This document shows positions 1-8,798 of a stretch of DNA of 64,000 nt, one piece after another; position 1 is the stretch's first letter; each line of letters begins with the position of its first letter. Origin of the DNA: Oceanidesulfovibrio indonesiensis (GTDB lineage: Bacteria; Desulfobacterota; Desulfovibrionia; Desulfovibrionales; Desulfovibrionaceae); the NCBI RefSeq assembly GCF_007625075.1, contig NZ_QMIE01000002.1, forward strand, positions 91,873-155,872. Reading direction: 5' to 3'. Made by a program: the position numbers and the translations under genes. The notes under the pieces were generated by a model, which was not told the DNA's origin, ran no database searches, and saw only the letters and a program-made list of their open reading frames with translations.

Positions 1-2
1 AA

Positions 3-1379
3 GTGGGGCAGGGGAGTTTCTTCGTCATCACGGAAATCATTCTCGGGCTTGGAGCGATCACGCTGGTCAACTTCCTGTTGTTTCAGGATAATCTCGGGTT
101 TCTGAATGTCGCGCCGCATCCGTACTGGCTGGTGGTCCTGCTCATTCCGATCCGATATGGCCTCGTCGGCGGCATCGTTGCGGGAGCAAGCTCTGCTCTG
201 CTGCATATGACCTTCCAGAGTATGCAGATTCCGGGGGTGTCCATACTGGAAATGAGCGGGTACCAATTCTGGGGTCTGCCGCTTTTCTTTCTGTTAACCG
301 GAACTGTCCTCGGAGAGGTGCGTCAATCCCAGCTCATGCGGGAGAAAAGGTTGACCGTGGAGTATGCGGACCTGAGCGACATGCATGAGCGTTTGCAGCA
401 ACAATACAGAGCGCTCAGCGATGCAAAGGAAGAAGTGGACAGCCGCATCGTCTCTCAGGAGCAGACCCTTTCCACCCTGTACGAGTCTGCACAGGCGCTT
501 CGTTCTCTGGAGGAAAAGCAGATATATCCTTCTGTGCTGGAGTTGCTGCGAAAATACGTCCATGTCCGCCGTTCCTCGATCTACCTGTACCAGGAGGGAA
601 GGTTCATTCTTGCTGCGTGGATCGGCGAAGGCGCTCCGCCTCCGGACGAGTATGCAGCAGGCGACAACATGATGACCCGTGCGGTGCGCCTCGGCAAAGC
701 GCAGACTCTCAACAGCGAGTTGTTTTCGGAGCACCGGCCGGAAGGACTGCTCATCAGCGCGCCGGTGAACGATATCGTCACGGGTCGTGTTTTCGGGGTG
801 CTCAACGTGGAAGACATGCCGTTCCTCAAGTTCAACCCCGGGAACATCAAGCTTGTCTCGCTGCTGGCGGATTGGTGCGGTTCAAGCCTGTCCAGCGCAC
901 GTCTGCACCAGGAGACCCGGGCCAAGCTCATTACGGACGAGATCATCCATGCGTACACGCCCGAGTATCTGCGGACCCGCCTGAACGAGGAATATCTGCG
1001 AGCGCAACGCTACAAACTGCCGCTGTCGGTGGTCGGGTTGCGGCTGCAAGGGCTGGACAAGCTCAAGCGCGAGGTCCGGGAAGATGCGCTGCTCGCCTTC
1101 AGTCTGGCTCTGAAGGCCAAGATCCGGGCCATGGACCTGCTGTTTCTGCGCGACCACGACGGCGGATTCGCATTGATTCTGCCGAATACCACGCAGGAGG
1201 ACGCCAAGACCGTGGCGACCAACATTCTGAAGAAGTTTGAGTCGCTGACAGAAGCGTCAGGTTCGAACCTGTCGCGTGTCAGAATCCGCGCCGGCATTGC
1301 AGGATATTCCGATGCGCTGAAGGATCCTGGAACGTTGCTTGAGACGGCTGCGAAGGGGGCGGACCATGATCGCAGCTGA
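3..1379 (+). CDS. pelD: PelD-like c-di-GMP receptor of the Pel exopolysaccharide machine
   Basis: Inner-membrane regulator that binds cyclic-di-GMP and switches on Pel polysaccharide synthesis and export. The first 100 residues hold hydrophobic membrane segments. A GAF-like region follows (about 160-300), then a degenerate GGDEF domain. The expected inhibitory-site motif RxxD is present as R375-A-M-D378, and the active-site loop is degenerate (HDGGF), as in known PelD, which binds but does not make c-di-GMP. At 458 residues it is close to P. aeruginosa PelD. The GTG at base 3 is only the first usable start in the window, so the true start may lie upstream. It overlaps pelE, and pelF and pelG follow. 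Recognition rests on domain order and synteny. Confidence 0.85.
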   Translation: MGQGSFFVITEIILGLGAITLVNFLLFQDNLGFLNVAPHPYWLVVLLIPIRYGLVGGIVAGASSALLHMTFQSMQIPGVSILEMSGYQFWGLPLFFLLTGTVLGEVRQSQLMREKRLTVEYADLSDMHERLQQQYRALSDAKEEVDSRIVSQEQTLSTLYESAQALRSLEEKQIYPSVLELLRKYVHVRRSSIYLYQEGRFILAAWIGEGAPPPDEYAAGDNMMTRAVRLGKAQTLNSELFSEHRPEGLLISAPVNDIVTGRVFGVLNVEDMPFLKFNPGNIKLVSLLADWCGSSLSSARLHQETRAKLITDEIIHAYTPEYLRTRLNEEYLRAQRYKLPLSVVGLRLQGLDKLKREVREDALLAFSLALKAKIRAMDLLFLRDHDGGFALILPNTTQEDAKTVATNILKKFESLTEASGSNLSRVRIRAGIAGYSDALKDPGTLLETAAKGADHDRS

Positions 1380-2487
1380 CACTACGCCCATGAAATCGGC
1401 GCGGACGTGCAGGGTTGGCGTGCGCGGACGTTTGATACTCGCCTGCCTGGCCGCCACCGGCGTGGAAGGTCTCGCTGTCTGGACCTGGATTTTTCATGGC
1501 AGAGCAGGGGGAATCGTGCTCGCTCTGGTGCTTCATTGCGCGCAGGCGGCGATTCTCTGGCTCGCAGCGCCCAGCGTTGGGGAAGACGAGGAGCAGACGC
1601 ACGCATCGTACCGGCTTGCTGCGGTTCTCGCGTTCTTTCTGCCAGGGCTGGGAGCTCCCGGAGCACTCGGGGCGGCTCTCGGGCAGGTCGTGATGCGGCC
1701 CAGGGGGCTGGCGTGCGACTTCGAGCAGCGGCCCCTGCTTGCTGAAGAAGAGCAGCGGCCCGCTGCACCGGACTCGCTTTTCCGATTCCTGCTGGATGAG
1801 CTGTCCACCGAGCCGATCGCTGACATCGTCTGTTGCCAGGATTCACAGCTCAAGCGGGGAGCCATCAAACTTCTTCGAGAGCGGGGCGGACCCGAAGCGG
1901 TTCAGTTGATTCAGCGGTTCATGCACGACACCGACGCCGAGGTCAGGCTGTACGCCCACACGGCGCTGGTTCGCATGCAGGAACAGATGTCCGACAGGAT
2001 CGACGCCGCGGAGCGGAAAGCGGAAACGGGAGACATCGAGGCCCTGCTTTCTCTGGCGCAACATTACAGGGCGTATGCCGAAAGCGGATTGCCCGATGAT
2101 ATCCTGGCCGGATATTACATGAACCAGGCCTGCTCGGCGCTGCAACGGGCGCACAAGAAGGCTCCGGACGACACGGGCCTTCTGCTTCGCCTGGGCGAGG
2201 CGCTGCTCGATGCGGGACGATACGCCGAAGCGCGGGAAAGCCTGGAGCGCGCAACCCGCGACCCTGCGCTCTCCCTCGAAGCCCACCTGCTTCTCTGCCG
2301 GCTCCACTACGAATGCCGGGACCTCGCCGCGCTTGCCAAACAGGCGCACGTCATGCGGTCCCTGGGCTCGCCACTGTCCGAGGACGCCGACAAGATCGCT
2401 CTGTTCAGATTCTGGTCGCATCCGCATCCGGCGCCGTTCAATCCCCTCGGTGAACCAGGCAACTCCGGCAGGGAGGCTTCCGCATGA
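1366..2487 (+). CDS. pelE: PelE-like membrane/TPR protein
   Basis: Pel export component; PelE-type proteins partner PelD in the inner membrane. Two hydrophobic N-terminal segments (about 18-45 and 75-105) are followed by a helical region with HEAT-like and TPR-like repeats (about 130-350). I chose the ATG at 1366 over the TTG/GTG options upstream because a strong AAGGGGG ribosome binding site sits just ahead of it, giving 373 residues and a 14-base overlap with pelD. The 3' end overlaps pelF by 4 bases (ATGA), indicating translational coupling. PelE is poorly conserved, so the name leans on position between pelD and pelF. Confidence 0.75.
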   Translation: MIAADTTPMKSARTCRVGVRGRLILACLAATGVEGLAVWTWIFHGRAGGIVLALVLHCAQAAILWLAAPSVGEDEEQTHASYRLAAVLAFFLPGLGAPGALGAALGQVVMRPRGLACDFEQRPLLAEEEQRPAAPDSLFRFLLDELSTEPIADIVCCQDSQLKRGAIKLLRERGGPEAVQLIQRFMHDTDAEVRLYAHTALVRMQEQMSDRIDAAERKAETGDIEALLSLAQHYRAYAESGLPDDILAGYYMNQACSALQRAHKKAPDDTGLLLRLGEALLDAGRYAEARESLERATRDPALSLEAHLLLCRLHYECRDLAALAKQAHVMRSLGSPLSEDADKIALFRFWSHPHPAPFNPLGEPGNSGREASA

Positions 2488-3980
2488 CCCACGACGTCTG
2501 CTTCATCCTGGAAGGAACGTACCCTTTCGTCTCGGGCGGCGTCTCCTCCTGGGTTCATTCACTGGTCAAGGCGCTCCCGGAAATCAACTTCACGGCGTTG
2601 TGCATCATGCCGTCCAGGGAGCAGCGCCTGGAAGTGAAGTACGTCCTTCCGAGGAACTTCCGTGATTACGAGGTGTTTTATCTCCACGACCCGGGAGAGG
2701 GGGAAAATGGCGGCGGCAAAAAGCTGACCGCCGACGCCATGCCCGCCTTGCGCAGGCTCCACGAAGGCCTGGGAAACGGCGGCCTCTCCGCATTCGAGAA
2801 TGTCGTCCGGCTTTTCCGGTCGGGCGGCATGTCCATACAGGAACTCATGCACGGCAAGAAGGCATGGGACCTGTTGCTTTCCCAGTACGGCATCGACTCC
2901 AGCGATGATTCGTTCATAGACTACTTCTGGACATACCGCATTTCGCATCTGCCCTTGTTCCGGGTGCTCCAGGCGAATCTGCCCGACGCCAGGGTGTACC
3001 ATTCCCTGTCCACGGGATACGCCGGCGTGCTCGGAGCAATCGCGCACATTGTCACGGAGCGTCCGTTCCTGCTCACGGAGCACGGCATCTACTTCAAGGA
3101 ACGGCGCATCGAGATTGCGCAGGCCGACTGGATATTCTCCCAGAAAAGCAGACACGCCCGGCCGGAGCGCGACCTCAACAGGCTCCACGGGCTATGGATG
3201 CGGATATTCCAGAGCTTCAGCCTGATCTCCTACCATTATGCAGAGCGTATATTCACACTGTTCGAGGGCAACCGGGAGACCGAGATCGCAGACGGCGCCG
3301 ATCCCGACAAGATCGAGGTGCTGCCCAACGCCATTGCGCCCGAGCGGTTCTACAACATGCGGGGGAAGAAAGGCGGCATCGCAGGCAAAGACCCTCTGGT
3401 CATCGGGTTTGTCGGTCGCATAGTGCCAATCAAGGATCTTAAGACGTTCATCAGAGCCATCAAGATCGTTGCGATGCGGCTCGGCAGAATCGAAGTGCGC
3501 ATCATGGGGCCGACGGATGAGGACCCCTCGTATGCCATCGCCTGTCGGGAACTGGTGCGCGAACTGGGCTTGCAGGACGTGGTCCGCTTTCTGGGCAAGG
3601 TGGATGTGAAGGACCATTATCCGGAACTGGACCTCCTTGTGCTCACCAGCATGAGCGAGGCGCAGCCGCTGGTGCTGCTGGAAGCGCCGTGCGCGGGCAT
3701 ACCGTGCGTGGCCACGGATGTGGGCGCCTGCCGGGAACTGCTGGAAGGCAGGAACACCGAGGACAGGGCCCTGGGGCCTTCGGGAATGATCTCCAGACCC
3801 GCCGACCCCATTGACACAGCGCGCTGCATAGCCGGAATCCTCGGCGACCCGGAGTTGTGGGAAGCCATGTCCGAAGCGGGGCGCAAACGCGTCGTCCGGT
3901 ACTACAGCGCCCACGATCTGTATGAGCGATACGAGACCGTCTACCGGGAGCACATGGCCCGCGAGACGCAGGAGGTCTGA
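2484..3980 (+). CDS. pelF: PelF glycosyltransferase
   Basis: Cytoplasmic GT4-family (GT-B fold) glycosyltransferase that polymerises the Pel polysaccharide from UDP-sugars. The protein has 498 residues, typical of PelF. It begins with the family signature around EGTYPFVSGGVSSW (10-23) and carries the retaining-GT E-x7-E motif at E392 and E400 (SEAQPLVLLE). The start overlaps the pelE stop as ATGA. The next gene, pelG, starts 5 bases after the stop, with its ribosome binding site (AGGAGG) overlapping the end of pelF. Identification is firm from length, motif and operon order. Confidence 0.93.
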   Translation: MTHDVCFILEGTYPFVSGGVSSWVHSLVKALPEINFTALCIMPSREQRLEVKYVLPRNFRDYEVFYLHDPGEGENGGGKKLTADAMPALRRLHEGLGNGGLSAFENVVRLFRSGGMSIQELMHGKKAWDLLLSQYGIDSSDDSFIDYFWTYRISHLPLFRVLQANLPDARVYHSLSTGYAGVLGAIAHIVTERPFLLTEHGIYFKERRIEIAQADWIFSQKSRHARPERDLNRLHGLWMRIFQSFSLISYHYAERIFTLFEGNRETEIADGADPDKIEVLPNAIAPERFYNMRGKKGGIAGKDPLVIGFVGRIVPIKDLKTFIRAIKIVAMRLGRIEVRIMGPTDEDPSYAIACRELVRELGLQDVVRFLGKVDVKDHYPELDLLVLTSMSEAQPLVLLEAPCAGIPCVATDVGACRELLEGRNTEDRALGPSGMISRPADPIDTARCIAGILGDPELWEAMSEAGRKRVVRYYSAHDLYERYETVYREHMARETQEV

Positions 3981-3984
3981 GACA

Positions 3985-5373
3985 ATGGCTGGAATCGGAT
4001 TCGAGCTCAGAAAGATGCTGGAGAAAGACTCGTACTTCCACGATCTCGTGGCGTTTTCCTATGCGGCGCTGTTGTCCTCCGGCCCGTGGGTGCTTTCGAT
4101 TCTCTGCCTCGCGGTGCTGGGTTTCTACCGGACCACGGGCCTGACGCTCTCGGAGCACGAGGTTTTCCGCTCCACGGTCATCTACACGTACGCCTTCTCG
4201 CTGATTTTCACCGGCGTGTCGCAACTCGTGGTCACCCGGTATCTGGCGGATCAGCTCTATGTGAAGGAGCATCGCTACACCATGCGCACCCTGTGCACGA
4301 GCGCGTGCCTGACGCTGGTCGTGGGAGCGCCCGTGGCTGTGCTGTTCTATCTGCCGTTCCAGCTTTCGGCGCTCTACAAGTTCTTTGCGGTGCTGGCGTT
4401 CCTCGTGGTCTGTCTCATCTGGCTGGCAATGGTCTTCCTCTCCGTAATCAAGGACTACAACAGCATAGCGCTGGGGTTCTTCGTAGGTTCGGCATGCAGT
4501 GTGGCCGGGGCCATGTATCTGAAAGGCCCCATGGGTATGGAAGGGTATCTGCTCGGCTTCGTCATCGGTCAGGCCGTGATTTTCTTCTGGTTGTTTTCGA
4601 GGTTGCTTGCCGAGTTTCCCGACGCGCCGGCGTGGGACCGCGGTCTGATGCGCTACTTCCTCAGCCATTGGGAGCTTCCGGTTATCGGCCTTGCCTACAA
4701 CCTGGGCATATGGATGGACAAGATCGTCTTCTGGGTGGCGGACGAAGGCGCGCGAACCATACGTCCGTATCTTGTGACCCACGATCTGTACGAGGGGCCG
4801 GTCTTCGTAGCCTATCTGACGGTGGTGCCCGCCCTCGCCATTTTCCTGCTCAAGATGGAGACGCGTTTCTACGAGTGCTATCGGCGCTACTACGCCAGAG
4901 TCGTGGAGAAGAGCAGCTTCGCCAGCATCCTCCGCGAAAAGGAGCAGATGGTGGACGTGCTGAAGAAGGGCTTCCGCGAGGTGCTCATACTCCAGGGCGC
5001 CGTCACCGCGCTGTGCATGATCTTCGCTCCGGGGCTGGCTCAGGTCTTTCGGTTCGATCCCCTGCAGATGCCCATTCTGCGCATCGCCTTCATGGGGGCG
5101 TTTTTCCAGGTGCTGCTCATCATATGCATCGTCGTGTTGTTTTACTTCGATCTGCGACGGGATGTCCTGGCTGTCGCCATAGCCTTCGTTCTTTCCAACG
5201 CTGCGCTCACCTGGTGGACCATCCAGCAGGGTCTCGGCTACTACGGTTATGGGTATTGCTATGCATGTCTGATCTCCCTCGTTCTGGCGTTCAGCCTCCT
5301 TTCCCGCGCCCTCGACTCGCTCGAGTACCTGACGTTCACCAAGCAGCCGGCATTTGCAAGGCGACGTCCATGA
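3985..5373 (+). CDS. pelG: PelG inner-membrane Pel transporter
   Basis: Polytopic inner-membrane protein (Wzx-like, MOP superfamily) that works with PelD and PelE to move Pel across the membrane. The start at 3985 gives the characteristic N-terminus MAGIGFELRKML and 462 residues, close to known PelG. About 12 hydrophobic segments cover most of the protein, beginning at residue 30. An in-frame upstream extension to 3922 is inside pelF and has no ribosome binding site, so it was discarded. The 3' end overlaps the next gene by 4 bases. Confidence 0.92.
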   Translation: MAGIGFELRKMLEKDSYFHDLVAFSYAALLSSGPWVLSILCLAVLGFYRTTGLTLSEHEVFRSTVIYTYAFSLIFTGVSQLVVTRYLADQLYVKEHRYTMRTLCTSACLTLVVGAPVAVLFYLPFQLSALYKFFAVLAFLVVCLIWLAMVFLSVIKDYNSIALGFFVGSACSVAGAMYLKGPMGMEGYLLGFVIGQAVIFFWLFSRLLAEFPDAPAWDRGLMRYFLSHWELPVIGLAYNLGIWMDKIVFWVADEGARTIRPYLVTHDLYEGPVFVAYLTVVPALAIFLLKMETRFYECYRRYYARVVEKSSFASILREKEQMVDVLKKGFREVLILQGAVTALCMIFAPGLAQVFRFDPLQMPILRIAFMGAFFQVLLIICIVVLFYFDLRRDVLAVAIAFVLSNAALTWWTIQQGLGYYGYGYCYACLISLVLAFSLLSRALDSLEYLTFTKQPAFARRRP

Positions 5374-6299
5374 ACATATTTGTGTTTCGGTTCCTCGTCT
5401 CGATAGTCGCCCTGGCCGGACTCAGCCTTGCCACGCACTGCGGATGCTCCAAACATATGACGCAAGTACCCACCGAGCCCAAAATCAAAAGCTGGGTCTA
5501 CTGGCTCCAGAACCCCGACATCGAGAAAATCGCCTCGTCCGAGGGCGACGTCGTTGTCATTGACTACTCAAGCAACGGCCGCGACAAGAAAGCGTTCACT
5601 CCTGCGGAGGTTGCCCTGCTCAAGGGGCGTATCGTGCTCGCGTATCTTTCCATCGGCGAGGCCGAGGCATACCGCTTCTACTGGAAGCAGGCATGGAAGA
5701 ACGAGCCGCCGGAGTTCCTCGGCCCTGAGAACCCTGACTGGCCCGGCAACTACAAGGTGCGCTACTGGCAGGAGGCATGGTGGGATACAGCTCTGCAGCC
5801 CTATCTGGACCGCATCCTCGCTGCCGGCTTCGACGGCGTCTACCTGGACATCATTGATGCATACTGGTTCTGGCACGAGGAGGGCCGCGACCTCCGGCAG
5901 GCGGCGGACGAGATGGTCGCCCTGGTGCAGCGGATTGCCGCCTATACGAGCGCGCGCAGCGAACGGCCGTTTCTGATCTGCCCGCAAAACGGCCTTCCCC
6001 TGCTGGAAGACGCTTCCCCGGCAACCGCCAGACGGTTCCTCGATACCGCCGACCTCTTTGGCGAGGAAAGCCTGTTCTTCAACATCTACAGCCTCGATGA
6101 CCAGCATGCGCGGCTCAGACAGGTCCGACGCGCACTGGACGCGGGCAAGACTGTGCTGAGCGTGGAGTACATAGGGCCCGAACGGGTGCAGGAATACCGG
6201 CGCCGGGCTGCCTCCTACAGAGGCCTCGTTCCTTTTGCCGCAGATCCGGACGCAAAGCTCGCCTCCCTGCCGCGTCACGGCGTCGGCAGCGCTGACTGA
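5370..6299 (+). CDS. exported TM1410/GH114-type glycosidase (PelA hydrolase-domain-like)
   Basis: Secreted or membrane-anchored alpha-galactosaminidase-type TIM-barrel protein of 309 residues. It corresponds to the N-terminal hydrolase domain of PelA but has no deacetylase part. A hydrophobic signal segment (1-22) precedes a Cys pair (ATHCGCS), a possible but imperfect lipobox. Family landmarks are the WVYWLQNPD start of the barrel, the acidic GVYLDIID strand and the SVEYIGP strand, whose Asp and Glu are the likely catalytic pair. The start codon overlaps the pelG stop (ATGA), so it is the last gene of the Pel operon. It may trim or release Pel. PelB and PelC are not in the window and may lie upstream. 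Confidence 0.8.
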   Translation: MNIFVFRFLVSIVALAGLSLATHCGCSKHMTQVPTEPKIKSWVYWLQNPDIEKIASSEGDVVVIDYSSNGRDKKAFTPAEVALLKGRIVLAYLSIGEAEAYRFYWKQAWKNEPPEFLGPENPDWPGNYKVRYWQEAWWDTALQPYLDRILAAGFDGVYLDIIDAYWFWHEEGRDLRQAADEMVALVQRIAAYTSARSERPFLICPQNGLPLLEDASPATARRFLDTADLFGEESLFFNIYSLDDQHARLRQVRRALDAGKTVLSVEYIGPERVQEYRRRAASYRGLVPFAADPDAKLASLPRHGVGSAD

Positions 6300-6411
6300 C
6301 GCAGGGGACATGCAGTTGGTGCAGCTGATGGCTCCCACGCAGAACCTGACGGGCAGGCGGGGATCAGCCGTGCTGTACTGTGTTGGTTTCATGTTCCAGG
6401 TGTTTACGCGT

Positions 6412-6454
6412 GACGGAATGTTTGTTACAGGATGTCTGTAACGGAGGTTCCGTC
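6412..6454 (+). promoter_or_regulatory. nested perfect inverted repeats enclosing a Shine-Dalgarno
   Basis: The 43 bases ending directly before the start codon at 6455 form a double stem. The outer arms are GACGGAA (6412-6418) and TTCCGTC (6448-6454). The inner arms are GTTACAG (6424-6430) and CTGTAAC (6436-6442). The two 5-base gaps between the stems are TGTTT on the 5' side and GGAGG on the 3' side, so the ribosome binding site lies in a symmetric internal loop. As RNA this could limit translation; as DNA it could be an operator. Pairing is seen in the sequence; the role is inferred. Confidence 0.6.
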
Positions 6455-7594
6455 ATGCCCAATCCTTTTCGCCAGGAAGCACTGCAACCGGACGCCCTGT
6501 TCTGCAACAGGGTTGGCGAACAGCGCCGGCTCAAGGACGCCGCCGAGTCCGGCCAGAACGTGCTGCTGCATTCGCCGCGGCGCTACGGCAAGACTTCGCT
6601 CTGCCGCAAGGTGCAGCACACCCTGAACGATGCAGGCTACGCCTGCGTGTTCGTGGACTTTTTCGGTGTGGACGGGGTAGAGGAGATCGCCCGGCGTCTG
6701 GCGCGTGCGGTCGCAGTGGCCATCCACAGCCGCCAACCCCTCTGGGACAAAGGCAGGCGCTGGCTCTCCGCCTGGAAGAGCTTCCGGCTGGTGCTTCTGC
6801 CTGCGAGCGATGGTTCGTTCGACATAGGGGTGGAGAAGGCGCGGTTGTCCGCGGATCCGCGAACTCTCCTGGACGATATGCTCCAGGATCTGGCCGAATT
6901 CGTCCGGGGCGGGCATTACCCCTGCCACGTGGTTTTCGACGAATTCCAGGAAATAACCCGTCTTCGGGAGGCGGCGCTGGTGGAGGGGCTCATCCGCGGC
7001 GCGATCCAGGGGCTGGAGTGCTCGTTCGTCTTTGCCGGCAGCCGCCGCGGTATTCTGAAAGCCATGTTTCAGGACAGGACCAGGCCGTTCTTCCAGTCGG
7101 CAACGCCAATGGAGCTGCCGCCGTTGCCCACTGCGGATGCGGTTGCGTATCTGCGCGAACAGTTCGCGCGTGGCGGCCGGGAGATATCCGAGGACGCGGC
7201 GGGGATGATCGTGGATAAGGCCAGCAACCATCCGTATTACATCCAGCATGTGGCCAGCGACGCCTACGCCGTCAGCGAGGAGGTGGTGGGGCCGGAAGAG
7301 ATCGAGCAGGCGTACGAACTCACCACGAACGCGTGCGTGCCGCTGTTCGAGGCCACGTTGACCGGCCTGACGCCGCAGCAGATAGGGGTGCTCCGGTCCG
7401 TGGCGCAGCACCAGCCGACCGAGCTCTCGGGCAAAGGGTTCTCCCAGGCCACGGGGCTGCAGCCGTCAAGTATCGCCTACTCGCGCAAGAAGCTCCTGGA
7501 GGAGGACCTCATCGAAAGGCGCATGGACCGCTGGCGGGTGGTGGACCCGGTGTTCGAAGACTGGCTCCGGCGGCAGGCTCCCGATATCCACTAA
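6455..7594 (+). CDS. AAA ATPase with C-terminal winged helix (archaeal-ATPase-like)
   Basis: STAND/AAA-type ATPase of the ATPase_2 group, 379 residues. The Walker A motif is SPRRYGKTS near residue 40 and Walker B is HVVFDEFQEI near 165. An arginine-rich sensor region follows, and the C-terminal 80 residues look like a winged helix (SGKGFSQATGLQPSSIAYSR). Proteins of this group often pair with toxins or nucleases, or act alone as regulators. Here no partner gene is adjacent and the role is unknown. The ATG at 6455 was chosen because GGAGG lies 8 bases upstream; the track start upstream of it lacks one. Confidence 0.75.
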   Translation: MPNPFRQEALQPDALFCNRVGEQRRLKDAAESGQNVLLHSPRRYGKTSLCRKVQHTLNDAGYACVFVDFFGVDGVEEIARRLARAVAVAIHSRQPLWDKGRRWLSAWKSFRLVLLPASDGSFDIGVEKARLSADPRTLLDDMLQDLAEFVRGGHYPCHVVFDEFQEITRLREAALVEGLIRGAIQGLECSFVFAGSRRGILKAMFQDRTRPFFQSATPMELPPLPTADAVAYLREQFARGGREISEDAAGMIVDKASNHPYYIQHVASDAYAVSEEVVGPEEIEQAYELTTNACVPLFEATLTGLTPQQIGVLRSVAQHQPTELSGKGFSQATGLQPSSIAYSRKKLLEEDLIERRMDRWRVVDPVFEDWLRRQAPDIH

Positions 7595-7757
7595 GCTGGA
7601 AAGACGCAAGCATGATCTTTCCAGGTGGATGCGTTGCTTTCAAGTCGTTCCCCCTCGATTTTTCGTCTGAGCCCGAGGTGCTTCTCTTTGGACCTCATGC
7701 CTGAAACAGCATGGAAGGGGTGCGCGCCGGACCATCGGGAAAAGACGCTGGGGCTGT

Positions 7758-8363
7758 TCAGGGAAAGATCGCTTCGGCCTGCTCCTGGCGCAGTTCTCTG
7801 GTCGTGCGCTCCATGTACTGCAACACGTCCTGCACCTCATCGAGATCCTCGGGCAGGTGGGGCTGCAGGGCTACGTTGAGGGACTGCTCCACCTCCCCCA
7901 TCTGCCGCAGGAACAGCAGGTAGTTGGAGCGGGTGCGGTAGGCCGAGCGGATGAGATCCTCCACGCTCTCCCCGGAGGCGCTCAGGAGGTCGCGGTAGTG
8001 CTCGGCAAGCAGGCTGATGAAGGCGCGGTACTGCGTCATGGCCTGCTCCGGCGTGGCGGATTCGGCGCACAAGGCATCGATGAACGCCGGGTCCATGCTG
8101 TTCTCCGTGAGCGGATCCTCGCCCCGGCGCAGGCGCTCCCACACGGCGTCCAGCGTGTGCCGGCGGCTCTGCATATAGCCTTCCTTGAACAGCGCTCGGC
8201 CTTCCTTGGCTCGGTTCAGCCGGTAGAAATGGAGCACGAAGATGACCGGGATGAGAATCATCCAGACGTGGACGGTGGGTTGGACCACCATCTTGTGCGC
8301 CATGCGGTTGGCGAAGTCCAGTTCGTGTTCCAGAATCAAGTCTCGATTTGCGTCAAGAGTCAT
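7758..8363 (-). CDS. single-pass membrane protein of unknown function
   Basis: Not recognised beyond general features. The 201-residue protein begins with a short charged segment, has one strong transmembrane helix (about 30-48, VHVWMILIPVIFVLHFY), and continues as a soluble helical domain with an acidic coiled-coil-like tail rich in Glu and Gln. I placed the start at 8363 (MTLDANRD). The longer frame to 8669 adds a low-complexity stretch with no ribosome binding site. Convergent with the ATPase at 6455 and divergent from the TRAP genes. Confidence 0.6.
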   Translation of the reverse strand: MTLDANRDLILEHELDFANRMAHKMVVQPTVHVWMILIPVIFVLHFYRLNRAKEGRALFKEGYMQSRRHTLDAVWERLRRGEDPLTENSMDPAFIDALCAESATPEQAMTQYRAFISLLAEHYRDLLSASGESVEDLIRSAYRTRSNYLLFLRQMGEVEQSLNVALQPHLPEDLDEVQDVLQYMERTTRELRQEQAEAIFP

Positions 8364-8798
8364 GGTGCACCAGGATTCGTTTTGTTGAATATTCGTGGCG
8401 TCTACCTTCCACACGCTGGAGAAGGCACGCCCGGGGTGATCTGCTGCTTCGGCGCCGCCGTGTGCGCCGGTTGGAGCATGAGGGAGGCCATGGCTGGAGT
8501 CAAGACCTAGTTGGCCTTGCATCCATGCGAGCGGGAGTGGCGTCTTGGTGACCTGACAATGCAACGGTGTAATGAGTCCGGGATTCATGTCTTGCGTGCC
8601 TGCGAAATGTTCCGGCCAAAGGTGTTCGGAACCGGAGGCAAAGCAGGTTGCATGGCCGCCGTGCGTCACGGTCTCGGTTTCTGCCGGGGCAATACGCTGC
8701 CGGACCAGTCGAGGCGCGACTTGTACGAGGTTGCCAACGTCGCAGATTCTTTTTAATCACAAACGTTCCCGACCGAACCCATGACCAGGAGATACGCC
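8364..8798. other. intergenic region between divergent membrane protein and TRAP genes
   Basis: About 435 bases with no convincing gene. It must hold the promoters for the minus-strand membrane protein and for dctP, but no clear -35/-10 or -24/-12 pair stands out. A ribosome binding site (CAGGAGA, 8786-8792) serves dctP. Confidence 0.5.

Noticed and set aside
4086..5369. Long N-terminal extension of the glycosidase frame through pelG
   Set aside because: Overlaps pelG entirely in another frame and has no domain. The true start is ATG 5370 with ATGA coupling.
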